Notes under the pieces: generated by a model
The model's database searches: none
Told to the model about the DNA's origin: nothing
Seen by the model: only the letters and a program-made list of their open reading frames with translations
Shown: piece after piece, positions 1 to 5,638 of the stretch
Numbering within the stretch: position 1 is the stretch's first letter
Layout of the letters: each line of letters starts with the position of its first letter
Position numbers and translations under genes: made by a program
Source of the DNA: RGIG3009 sp045590415
GTDB lineage: Bacteria; Bacillota; Clostridia; Oscillospirales; Acutalibacteraceae
NCBI GenBank assembly: GCA_045590415.1
Contig: JAZNRA010000093.1
Location: 1 to 24,833, forward strand
DNA length: 24,833 bases
Direction of reading: 5' to 3'

Positions 1-1
1 G

Positions 2-187
2 GCCTCCGACTTAAGCATGATATACCGCTATTATCGAAACCTCACCGTCGAGCTATGCGAAAAGTGGGGATATAACCCGATACATCTTTTCGGGGATTGG
101 TATTTACTGCGAAAGTACCCGAAACACATTAGATGTTTCCAATATGATATAGTAAAGATCAGGCGGAGGGACAACAATGCTGACTAA
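2..187 (+). CDS. C-terminal fragment of an unknown protein, cut by the window edge
   Basis: An open frame runs in from the left edge and stops at TAA 185-187, giving about 61 residues rich in Tyr, Trp and Arg (for example EKWGYNPIHLFGDWYLLRKY) with a basic tail. Its last 11 bases overlap the start of the next gene, and the next gene's GGAGGG SD lies inside it, which is typical of coupled phage genes and supports it being real. I do not recognise the family. The start and most of the protein lie outside the window. Confidence 0.55.
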   Translation, partial: ASDLSMIYRYYRNLTVELCEKWGYNPIHLFGDWYLLRKYPKHIRCFQYDIVKIRRRDNNAD

Positions 188-707
188 CGAAAAAATAGCC
201 GCGATCCACGCAAACGCCGTAGCCCACGGATTCTGGGAGCCCGGCGGCGAGCCGACATTCGGCGAATACTGCGCACTGATTCACGAGGAAATATCCGAGG
301 CGTTCTCCGCATGGCGCAACAATGAGCCGGCCGAGTACGTCGATGACAACGGCAAGCCGCAGGGTGTGTGGGTGGAGCTTGCAGATGTGGTGATACGGTG
401 CGCGGATTGGATGGGGCATATGGAACACGAAACAGTGCCGTCTCTCAACACAGTATACTCAAAACTGAAAAACCTGTTGGGCGAGCTCGAAGAGCATAAG
501 TTTGCGGCGTATATAACACTGCTGCATGATATGTTAACAACGGCTAAAGAGAGCTTATCGTTACGCAGTAGGCATCTTTCATTAGAGTATATAGTACTGT
601 GTATATACGCTATGGCTGACGTGCGCGGAATCGACCTCGACGCAATCATCGACCGCAAATGCGCGTACAATGCCACTCGGCCGTGGCGACATGGGAAAAG
701 GATGTAA
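177..707 (+). CDS. MazG-like nucleotide pyrophosphohydrolase
   Basis: This 176-residue protein looks like an all-alpha NTP pyrophosphohydrolase of the MazG/dUTPase-2 superfamily, which hydrolyses (d)NTPs to monophosphate and PPi with Mg2+. The metal-binding EExxE motif is visible as HEEISE (E37, E38, E41), followed by the ExxD of VELAD (E67, D70). A second helical half ends in an RKCAYNATRPWRHGK segment that resembles the closing motif of phage MazG-like proteins. The start ATG 177 has GGAGGG seven bases upstream. It overlaps the upstream fragment by 11 bp and is followed at once by 709-987. In phages such enzymes are proposed to clean nucleotide pools or lower (p)ppGpp. The family is likely; the substrate is unknown. 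Confidence 0.75.
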   Translation: MLTNEKIAAIHANAVAHGFWEPGGEPTFGEYCALIHEEISEAFSAWRNNEPAEYVDDNGKPQGVWVELADVVIRCADWMGHMEHETVPSLNTVYSKLKNLLGELEEHKFAAYITLLHDMLTTAKESLSLRSRHLSLEYIVLCIYAMADVRGIDLDAIIDRKCAYNATRPWRHGKRM

Positions 708-708
708 T

Positions 709-987
709 ATGCCGATTCAATTTTTCCTTGCGGTCGACAGTCGGACACGGCAATGTCGGGTGCTTACGTGCCCGATGCCGTTTGACGAGCTGAGACAGTG
801 CAGCGATCTCGACGAGCGCGATTTTTCGCACCGATGCGTCACGGGCGGTGTGTGCACCGGCATAAGCAGGACACTGCAAACTCTGCGGCGCGACTACACC
901 GGACGCAAATTTTCGCTGGACGAGCCTATACAATTTTCGTGCGGCAAGCGTCGATTTTTCGCTGCGGAGATATGGGAGCTTGATTAA
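709..987 (+). CDS. Small phage protein, paralogue of the 1337-1912 product
   Basis: A 92-residue protein of unknown function. An in-frame ATG exists at 670, but ATG 709 is preferred because it follows the upstream stop directly and has AAAGGA before it. The sequence aligns by eye with the N-terminal half of the 1337-1912 protein: CRVLTCPMPFDEL against CCVLSCVVPFDKL, then DFSH in both, RTLQTLRRDYTGRKFSLDEP against RTLKLEGLQLTGNKILLKEP, and an aromatic ending. The conserved Cys pair and DFSH motif suggest a compact alpha/beta fold. No known domain was recognised. Confidence 0.65.
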   Translation: MPIQFFLAVDSRTRQCRVLTCPMPFDELRQCSDLDERDFSHRCVTGGVCTGISRTLQTLRRDYTGRKFSLDEPIQFSCGKRRFFAAEIWELD

Positions 988-996
988 CAATTTTTG

Positions 997-1045
997 CCGG
1001 GGAATTTTCGTACGGTGGCAAATTTTCACCGCGAATTTTCCCCGG
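997..1045 (+). promoter_or_regulatory. Long imperfect hairpin just upstream of an SD
   Basis: CCGGGGAATTTTCG (997-1010) pairs with CGAATTTTCCCCGG (1032-1045) in 12 of 14 positions, and an inner stem CGGTG/CACCG (1013-1017 with 1027-1031) closes a 9-nt loop. No T-run follows, so it is not a normal terminator. It ends four bases before the GGAGGTGA SD of the next gene. It could modulate translation or mRNA stability, or be a protein-binding site; the sequence does not say which. Confidence 0.5.
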
Positions 1046-1063
1046 TGCGGAGGTGAAATTTTT

Positions 1064-1324
1064 ATGGAGGGTACAATAATGAAAGTGCTGATAGGTATAG
1101 TAATTTTAGTTATAGCTGTATGGCTTATTGGGGGTATTTTAAACGAAATGAATGAAATAAGCGCAGGTGTTATAGTAGATCGGGAGGTAGACACCGGAAT
1201 AGGCGGAACAGCATATTATTTCACTATCGAGGACCGGCTAAATGGAGAAATGGTGCAATACCGCATTGAGGTATCGTCATCGGAATATGATAAATATCAG
1301 ATTGGAGATTTTTACGAACGGTGA
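1064..1324 (+). CDS. Small single-pass membrane protein with a soluble beta domain
   Basis: About 86 residues. One hydrophobic helix (KVLIGIVILVIAVWLIGGIL) is followed by a polar domain ending in EVSSSEYDKYQIGDFYE. That 'V-x-xx-EY-x-xx-xGD' ending recalls the small DUF2500/DUF7489-type domains seen behind a membrane anchor, but the match is by eye only. Two starts are equally well served: ATG 1064 with GGAGGTGA seven bases upstream, and ATG 1079 with GGAGGG seven bases upstream. The second gives a shorter N-tail before the helix. The gene sits between two paralogous small proteins. Its role is unknown. Confidence 0.6.
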   Translation: MEGTIMKVLIGIVILVIAVWLIGGILNEMNEISAGVIVDREVDTGIGGTAYYFTIEDRLNGEMVQYRIEVSSSEYDKYQIGDFYER

Positions 1325-1336
1325 GGTGAATTTTCA

Positions 1337-1912
1337 GTGAAGAAATATAAATTTTTGGGGATAAACTCAAAAAGCGGCAAGTGCTGTGTATTGAGTTGCG
1401 TCGTACCGTTTGACAAACTTATACCGGATTTAATCGAAGCGAGCGATTTTTCGCATTCCTCTACGAACTGGGGCGGCAGAGATGATATCGAGCGTACATT
1501 GAAATTAGAAGGCTTGCAGCTCACCGGAAACAAAATATTGCTTAAAGAGCCGCTTCGGTACACCGACACGGATTACGACCACGGACATTGTTATGGATGG
1601 AACTTTTTTGTAGACGCCATCGCAGAAACCACCGACGCGCCCGAAGAACCGCCCGAAGAACCGCACTGGTATGACATAGCGGTACGTGAGAGACGAGCGG
1701 AACCCGTTCGCAAATTGACGCTGGACGGAACGTATCTTTATGAAGACGGACGATCTTGCGCTCTTAAGTTTCAAACCTTGAACGATATACAAGAATTTAT
1801 AATGCGTATGGTGACATTAGGGCGAGAATTTAAAAACGGATATACTATAATTTTCCCCAACGATCAGGAAACCGTTGATAAGTTTAACGAAATTTTAGCA
1901 AAGGAGCAGTGA
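1337..1912 (+). CDS. Phage protein of unknown function, two-part, paralogue of the 709-987 product
   Basis: A 191-residue protein starting at GTG 1337 with GAGGTGA about seven bases upstream. Residues 1-95 match the 92-residue protein at 709-987 (PFDKL, DFSH, TGNKILLKEP). A proline/glutamate-rich linker (PEEPPEEPHW) then joins a second domain of about 80 residues that begins with a YDIAVRERR segment and contains a sheet-like stretch around TLDGTYLYEDGRSCALKF. The linker makes it a probable two-domain protein created by fusing the small module to a new C-terminal domain. No function was recognised. Confidence 0.65.
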   Translation: MKKYKFLGINSKSGKCCVLSCVVPFDKLIPDLIEASDFSHSSTNWGGRDDIERTLKLEGLQLTGNKILLKEPLRYTDTDYDHGHCYGWNFFVDAIAETTDAPEEPPEEPHWYDIAVRERRAEPVRKLTLDGTYLYEDGRSCALKFQTLNDIQEFIMRMVTLGREFKNGYTIIFPNDQETVDKFNEILAKEQ

Positions 1913-1921
1913 TGCAAACCG

Positions 1922-2275
1922 ATGACCAAGCGCGAATTATCACAGTTGTACTACCTTGACAAAGACATCGAGCGCGAGCGGCGACTGCTGGCTGAGCTTG
2001 AGCAGTCCGGCGCGCCGGACGATATAATAGCAGGGACGCGCGAGGTCATTCGATGCAAACTCCGCGAATCTGAGATCGTTCGGATGCGCACTATACACTG
2101 GATCATGCAGCTCGACGATGCATTTTTGCGGCAAATATTTATGATGCGGCACATAGACCGGTTGACATGGGCGGCGGTGGCTGTGCGTATCGGCGGCGAT
2201 AACACCGCGGACGGTGTGCGAAAAGCTCACGATCGGTATATTGCACGTTCGGAGGGAGTAGAACCGAACGAGTAG
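1922..2275 (+). CDS. Sigma-70 region 4-like late transcription regulator (DUF1492/ArpU/RinA-type)
   Basis: A 117-residue protein with an N-terminal helical, charged half (YYLDKDIERERRLLAELE) and a C-terminal helix-turn-helix resembling sigma region 4: LRQIFMMRHIDRLTWAAVAVRIG, then a basic recognition helix around VRKAHDRYI. In Firmicute phages this layout is typical of regulators that switch on packaging and late genes and that sit just before HNH and terminase genes, as here. ATG 1922 is the only start that fits, because a stop lies 10 bases upstream; AAGGAG at 1901-1906 is rather far away. Here an accessory island separates it from the HNH gene. Confidence 0.7.
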   Translation: MTKRELSQLYYLDKDIERERRLLAELEQSGAPDDIIAGTREVIRCKLRESEIVRMRTIHWIMQLDDAFLRQIFMMRHIDRLTWAAVAVRIGGDNTADGVRKAHDRYIARSEGVEPNE

Positions 2276-2386
2276 GCGATTGGCTGACACGCAGCGGCGC
2301 GATCGTGGCGGCGGTAGTCCAGTTGGTCTACTGCACAACAACGCGGCGGTACGGCGATTTTGAGCGGTATTTTGAATTTGGCAAAG

Positions 2387-2414
2387 AAAAAGCCCCGATT
2401 TGCGTCGGGGTTTT
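2387..2414. terminator. Bidirectional Rho-independent terminator
   Basis: AAAAGCCCCGA, loop TTTGCG, then TCGGGGTTTT. A-runs on one side and T-runs on the other allow it to work on both strands. It lies between the rightward gene ending at 2275 and the leftward gene ending at 2420, so it can close both transcription units. The stretch 2276-2386 holds no supported gene. Confidence 0.85.
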
Positions 2415-2419
2415 GCTAT

Positions 2420-2644
2420 TTACGCCGCCTTCCGCGTCCTCGGCTGCATATGCGTCCGTGCTATGTACACGCGGACCATCGCGTCCAGTGCCTGCCGTTC
2501 GGCGACTATCGCGTCAACGCGGTGGTGGATGTAAGCGACTTTCGCGGTGTTCGTCTCACACGCGGCGCGGCTGAGATGGTAGGCTTCGACGCGGCGCAGG
2601 TATTCGGCGTAGGTGAGTATGAGTTTAATTATGGCGTTGGTCAT
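2420..2644 (-). CDS. Small protein of unknown function, last gene of the leftward operon
   Basis: A 74-residue, mostly helical, basic protein (AEYLRRVEAYHLSRAACE, then DAIVAERQALDAMVRVYIART). On the minus strand its ATG follows GGGAG with normal spacing, which supports translation although the gene is short. It starts 25 bp after the 2670-3203 gene and ends six bases from the bidirectional terminator, so it is very probably co-transcribed with the two genes before it. No family was recognised. Confidence 0.6.
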   Translation of the reverse strand: MTNAIIKLILTYAEYLRRVEAYHLSRAACETNTAKVAYIHHRVDAIVAERQALDAMVRVYIARTHMQPRTRKAA

Positions 2645-2669
2645 GGTGTTGTTCTCCCTTCATCGACTT

Positions 2670-3203
2670 TCACAAGGTCAGCGAAGCGGTCAGTGCGGTC
2701 AAATACTCCGTAGGAAGACCGCAGTCTTTGTCGACTGCAATAGGGCAGACGATGCCGAAGCAGTCCATGCAAACAGCAACAAGCGGCGAGTGCTTGTTTT
2801 CGGTAGTGCTTAACAGGTCGTAATCAAAAATACCCATATACTTTTCATCGATAAATTTAAAGCTGCAATCTTCACAGATTTGAATAGCTACCACAATGTG
2901 CTTGATGCCGCAGGCGCGAACCGGTATGCGAATTTCCGTGTCACGCGCGTTAAGATGCTCGACTTTCGCAAAGACGAACGAACGGAGAGTATTAGCAAGC
3001 CCCTTTGCGGCTTCAGCGACTTTCACGCTTTTTTTCGCGCGGAGCTGATCGAGAACGGTGCAGGGCTTACCCGGTTCTTTAATGATATACATACCGATTG
3101 CGCCTTTTTTGTCGCATACGGCTATAGCGTCGGCTGTTTCCTCGTAGATGATGTCGTTATCTGCGGCTTTGCAGAATTTGTTGAGATTATAGGTAGTTTT
3201 CAT
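2670..3203 (-). CDS. Protein of unknown function, middle gene of the leftward operon
   Basis: A 177-residue protein with an AAGGATG SD before its ATG. It starts MKTTYNLNKFCKAADND, a mixed alpha/beta start. A central helical part (LRAKKSVKVAEAAKGLANTL) and a later cysteine-bearing stretch (AVCMDCFGIVCPIAVDKDCG) are visible. The CxxC and spaced cysteines could bind metal, but no named domain was recognised. It lies 67 bp downstream of the LPD29-like gene on the same strand. The function is unknown. Confidence 0.6.
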   Translation of the reverse strand: MKTTYNLNKFCKAADNDIIYEETADAIAVCDKKGAIGMYIIKEPGKPCTVLDQLRAKKSVKVAEAAKGLANTLRSFVFAKVEHLNARDTEIRIPVRACGIKHIVVAIQICEDCSFKFIDEKYMGIFDYDLLSTTENKHSPLVAVCMDCFGIVCPIAVDKDCGLPTEYLTALTASLTL

Positions 3204-3270
3204 GGTTTTATACCATCCTTAATTAAAATTTTATGGTGTGGGACTGATGCGCTCAATCCCCGAGAAGCGG

Positions 3271-4053
3271 TTAAGCCTTTGCCGGCTTAGTCTTGATATC
3301 GTAATAGAAATTGGTATCGAAATAGTCAACCATGCTATTTGATTCGTCATAGCGGTAGGCCTCGATAATGCGCTTGATATCCTTAATTTTTTCAAGGGCT
3401 TCGGGCTTAAACTGTGTGCAGTGGTCGAGATAATAGGTATTAAGCTGATTTTCATGAACCGTAACAAGCTCATATTCATAATCGGCGGCCTCTTCTCTGA
3501 TCTTTTCCTGCTCGGCACCGCTCATAGCGAAATACTTGTCAACGTGTACCCAGTCGTCGCGCAGATGTATCCAGCACTGAGCCGGTGAGATGCTGTAGTT
3601 TTCGAGGTATTCCGAATATGCTACATAGTCGGCTTCCGTAGTCGTTACAGTTGCGATGATCGATTGTCCGCCGCTGTAGCTCTTGCACTTCACCGAAACA
3701 CCCCTGATTCCTGCCGCTTTGATATCGTCGCGAATTGCCTTTGACAGCTCCGCGCCGTATAAGTGTCGATTCGACTTTGAACCGTAGACCGCGCCGCCGC
3801 CCATGTAGCCGTCTGTGAAGACGTTCGCGCCGTCGACCTGCTCGCCGTCGATGTTCTCGCCCATGCCATGAGCTATGAGAGTATCAATAACGGTGCGTTC
3901 GTTCTCGAAGCCGTACCAGCAGGCTTTTTTGTGGTTCCATCTGAATTTGAGATCCTTCAGCGCGTCGAGCACGTCAAGCGCGGGCTTGCTGTCGAAGTAT
4001 ACTTCAATGCTGTTCGGATGTGTTCCGGCTGTTATTGTGTAATTTGTTGTCAT
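3271..4053 (-). CDS. LPD29-like accessory protein
   Basis: A 260-residue protein. The N-terminus (IEVYFDSKPALDVLDALKDL, then FRWNHKKACWYGF) is a small module often seen at the front of proteins on plasmids and phages, in which a substrate-like 'FRW..KK..WY' motif is conserved. The centre contains GVSVKCKSYSGGQSI, which resembles large polyvalent protein-associated domain 29 (LPD29). The C-terminal third is helical and acidic. LPD domains occur on polyvalent proteins of phages and conjugative elements, many of them proposed to act early in host takeover or defence evasion. The start is ATG at 4053 with AGAGGTAA upstream on the minus strand, about 35 nt after the predicted transcription start. 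The LPD29 call is by eye; no activity is claimed. Confidence 0.6.
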   Translation of the reverse strand: MTTNYTITAGTHPNSIEVYFDSKPALDVLDALKDLKFRWNHKKACWYGFENERTVIDTLIAHGMGENIDGEQVDGANVFTDGYMGGGAVYGSKSNRHLYGAELSKAIRDDIKAAGIRGVSVKCKSYSGGQSIIATVTTTEADYVAYSEYLENYSISPAQCWIHLRDDWVHVDKYFAMSGAEQEKIREEAADYEYELVTVHENQLNTYYLDHCTQFKPEALEKIKDIKRIIEAYRYDESNSMVDYFDTNFYYDIKTKPAKA

Positions 4054-4094
4054 TTTATTTACCTCTCTATCGGTTGTTTTCTTTTGATGTATAT

Positions 4095-4123
4095 ATTATA
4101 ACAGATATTTGCGCAAATGTCAA
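4095..4123 (-). promoter_or_regulatory. Leftward consensus promoter
   Basis: Reading the minus strand, TTGACA (4123-4118) and TATAAT (4100-4095) are separated by exactly 17 bp, and TG lies one base before the -10, giving an extended -10. This matches the sigma-A consensus fully. It should drive the three leftward genes with a leader of about 35 nt. The operator palindrome at 4104-4121 covers its spacer and -35, implying strong repression. Confidence 0.85.
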
Positions 4124-4189
4124 TAGTATATGCGCAAATATCTTAAAATCGGGATTATGCACAAATGTCTACATGGGTATTTGTGCATA
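4103..4189. repeat. Operator cluster: five copies of an 11-bp half-site
   Basis: The half-site GCRCAAATRTC occurs at 4111-4121, 4132-4142 and 4159-4169 on the plus strand and, inverted, at 4104-4114 and 4176-4186 (the last with one change). Pairs build larger palindromes: GATATTTGCGCAAATGTC at 4104-4121; a perfect 13-bp inverted repeat AGATATTTGCGCA/TGCGCAAATATCT (4103-4115 and 4131-4143); and a perfect 11-bp inverted repeat TATGCACAAAT/ATTTGTGCATA (4156-4166 and 4179-4189). Two of the direct copies are 21 bp apart, about two helical turns. Placement over and between two promoters marks them as repressor-binding sites. Confidence 0.8.
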
Positions 4190-4196
4190 TTACCAA

Positions 4197-4225
4197 TTGA
4201 ATAAACTCGGCATCTATGATATAAT
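4197..4225 (+). promoter_or_regulatory. Rightward promoter of the toxin-antitoxin operon
   Basis: TTGAAT (4197-4202) and TATAAT (4220-4225) with 17-bp spacing. Transcription would start near 4232, only a few bases before the SD GAGGTGA (4234-4240), giving a very short leader. The second operator palindrome ends eight bases upstream of the -35. Confidence 0.75.
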
Positions 4226-4245
4226 AATGTAAAGAGGTGATATAA

Positions 4246-4497
4246 TTGTATAAAGATATGAAAAAGCATCAGGAATACACAAACACATATATAAATCAGA
4301 ATTACGACCGATTTAACATTAATATGCCGAAAGGCGCAAAAGAGCAGCTCCAAAACCACGCGAAACGGTACGGGGATAAATCAGTTAATGCATTAATCGT
4401 TCGAGCGGTTCGAGAACAAATAAAACAGGACGGCGGCGACGTCTCCGCATGGGACGCGCTCGCACCCGAACGAGACACGCAGGAGGTAACACAATGA
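4246..4497 (+). CDS. Ribbon-helix-helix (Arc/CopG-type) DNA-binding protein
   Basis: An 83-residue protein with a disordered N-tail, a beta strand DRFNINMP (21-28), helix AKEQLQNHAKRYG (31-43) and helix SVNALIVRAVREQIKQD (46-62). This is the ribbon-helix-helix fold, which dimerises and puts its beta strands into the major groove. The start is probably TTG 4246, five bases after GAGGTGA; ATG 4258 is possible but 17 bases from the SD. It is the first gene of a three-gene operon ending in a YafQ toxin, so it is likely the operon's autorepressor and the leading candidate to bind the operators just upstream. It ends in an ATGA overlap with the next gene. Confidence 0.75.
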   Translation: MYKDMKKHQEYTNTYINQNYDRFNINMPKGAKEQLQNHAKRYGDKSVNALIVRAVREQIKQDGGDVSAWDALAPERDTQEVTQ

Positions 4498-4703
4498 GCA
4501 ACAAAGAAAAATTATTGGCATACGCCGAGGAAATGACCGAAGCGGATTTAATATTTATTGTCAATATGATTGAAGCCTACAAGGCAGCCGAGCAGAAGCG
4601 CAGAGAAGCAGAGGAGGGCGCCGAACTGCTCGGACCGTTTAAAGACTTCGACGAAATGATGGAGGCGTTCCATGCTGGAGATCAAGGCTCGGAAATCGTT
4701 TAA
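4495..4703 (+). CDS. Small acidic helical protein, candidate antitoxin
   Basis: A 69-residue protein starting at ATG 4495, with CAGGAGG upstream, and overlapping the previous stop by four bases. It is strongly acidic and helical (AEEMTEADLIFIVNMIEAY, then QKRREAEEGAE), ending with FKDFDEMMEAFHAGD, which resembles the C-terminal toxin-wrapping tail of RelB/DinJ-type antitoxins. It carries no obvious DNA-binding domain. It overlaps the YafQ toxin gene by 32 bp, the tight coupling expected of an antitoxin. The antitoxin role is inferred from position and composition. Confidence 0.6.
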
Positions 4704-4950
4704 GCGCGAAGTGCTGCTTGCCGAAAAGCGCGGTTATGATATGAGCGAGTTGAAAACAGTTGTTGAAACGCTCAGGAAAGGCGAACGGCTTCATGAAAAA
4801 TATCGCGATCATATGCTTGAGAATTCGCGGAACTACAAAGGCTGCCGAGAGTGCCACATCAAGGGTGACTGGCTTCTTGTATATAAGATACACAAAGATA
4901 TATTGATACTGGAGCTGATTCACACCGGCACTCACAGTGATCTGTTTTAA
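4672..4950 (+). CDS. yafQ: YafQ-family toxin (RelE superfamily mRNA interferase)
   Basis: A 92-residue protein, the usual size of YafQ, a ribosome-dependent endonuclease that cuts mRNA in the A site. The key positions of E. coli YafQ are all matched: H47 in YRDHML, H62 in RECHI, D66-W67 in GDWLLVYK, H88 in TGTHSDLF, and the final F92. The toxin therefore looks intact. ATG 4672 follows GGAGG (4661-4665) inside the preceding gene. It is the last gene of the operon and is followed by a terminator. In plasmids and phages such modules stabilise the replicon or act against rival phages. Confidence 0.88.
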   Translation: MLEIKARKSFKREVLLAEKRGYDMSELKTVVETLRKGERLHEKYRDHMLENSRNYKGCRECHIKGDWLLVYKIHKDILILELIHTGTHSDLF

Positions 4951-4966
4951 CTGAATACCGAACACA

Positions 4967-4997
4967 GTCCGACACAGTAACGTGCCGGGCTTTTTTT
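4967..4997 (+). terminator. Rho-independent terminator of the toxin-antitoxin operon
   Basis: GTCCGACAC, loop AGTAAC, then GTGCCGGGC, pairing with one G-T wobble and one A-C mismatch, and followed by seven Ts. It lies 17 bp after the toxin stop codon, closing that operon before the packaging genes. Confidence 0.8.
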
Positions 4998-5049
4998 ATG
5001 CCTTCACGCAAAAATAGACAAATTGTAAACAATCGCAAAAACCCGAAAG

Positions 5050-5067
5050 TTGTCCGTTTTGTCCGTT
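5050..5067 (+). repeat. Tandem 9-mer upstream of the packaging genes
   Basis: TTGTCCGTT occurs twice head to tail with no spacing. It lies about 40 bp before the HNH start, and TACAAT is at 5078-5083, but no -35 sits at proper spacing from it. It could be a binding site for the phage late regulator at a weak promoter. A palindrome, ATTGTAAACAAT, lies about 20 bp further upstream. Confidence 0.4.
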
Positions 5068-5109
5068 TCGTACCAACTACAATGATAACACAAGGGAGGA
5101 CGGCGAAAC

Positions 5110-5421
5110 ATGGAGCATAATCCATTCTATGACAGCCCCGAATGGAAGCGCAAACGGCGCGAGATCCTTGAACGCGATCACTATGAGTGCTACCACTGCC
5201 GAGCGCGCGGACGATACACACGCGCCGTGATAGTGCATCATGTTAAGCACCTCGAGGACGTGCCCGAGTTGGCGTTATCTGATACATACGTCGACGGATG
5301 CGGCGCAGTGCATCGGCAACTGATCAGCGTGTGCCGGGACTGTCACGAGACTGTATGCCATCCCGAACGGCTGCGGCGAACGGCACCACCCGAACCCGTA
5401 ACGGCCGAACGGTGGGACTGA
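5110..5421 (+). CDS. HNH endonuclease, packaging-associated
   Basis: A 103-residue protein with a typical phage HNH layout: an N-terminal YDSPEWKRKRREILERD segment; zinc knuckle C27-x2-C30; the catalytic HH at 43-44 (IVHHVKHL); and a second knuckle C75-x2-C78 followed by H79. Such HNH proteins lie next to terminase genes in HK97-like phages and work with the large terminase to cut DNA at cos sites. The SD GGGAGGA precedes ATG 5110. It is followed by 217 bp of non-coding DNA and then the small terminase. Confidence 0.9.
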   Translation: MEHNPFYDSPEWKRKRREILERDHYECYHCRARGRYTRAVIVHHVKHLEDVPELALSDTYVDGCGAVHRQLISVCRDCHETVCHPERLRRTAPPEPVTAERWD

Positions 5422-5638
5422 TCGAGTGAAGCGCGGCGCAGTGCTGTTGTCAGGTCTATTGCCGATAAACGCAGTAGGCTGATCAGACATACCCCCACCC
5501 GGTAGGTAGGCGATACACCCCGGTGTAAAAAAATGGAAAATTAATCGCCGATTCTCACTCGGGGCTGCCCTACCCAAGAGTTAGACGCGGTCGCGCGCGT
5601 GAGAAAATGGGAAAATATGGTGAAAGGAGCGTAAAAAC
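5422..5638. other. Non-coding segment between HNH and terminase, candidate cos region
   Basis: This 217-bp gap has no supported gene, which is unusual in an otherwise packed late operon. It contains a C-rich stretch (CATACCCCCACCCGGTAGGT), a short palindrome ACACCCCGGTGT (5516-5527), an A-run followed by an AT-rich element (AAAAAAATGGAAAATTAATC), and a CGCGCGCG run near 5593. HNH plus HK97-type terminase phages often carry the cohesive-end site here. No cut site can be assigned from sequence alone. Confidence 0.4.

Noticed and set aside
281..748. Open frames antisense to the MazG-like gene
   Set aside because: The plus-strand frame carries conserved motifs and an SD; the reverse frames have neither.
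2305..2380. tRNA-like element with a D-arm pattern (GTAG 2314-2317, CTAC 2328-2331 around CAGTTGGT)
   Set aside because: No anticodon stem, no GTTC T-loop and no matching acceptor stem could be found, so it is not called a tRNA; at most a degenerate fragment.
4103..4189. LexA (SOS) boxes
   Set aside because: The half-site GCRCAAATRTC does not match the Firmicute LexA motif (CGAAC...GTTCG type).
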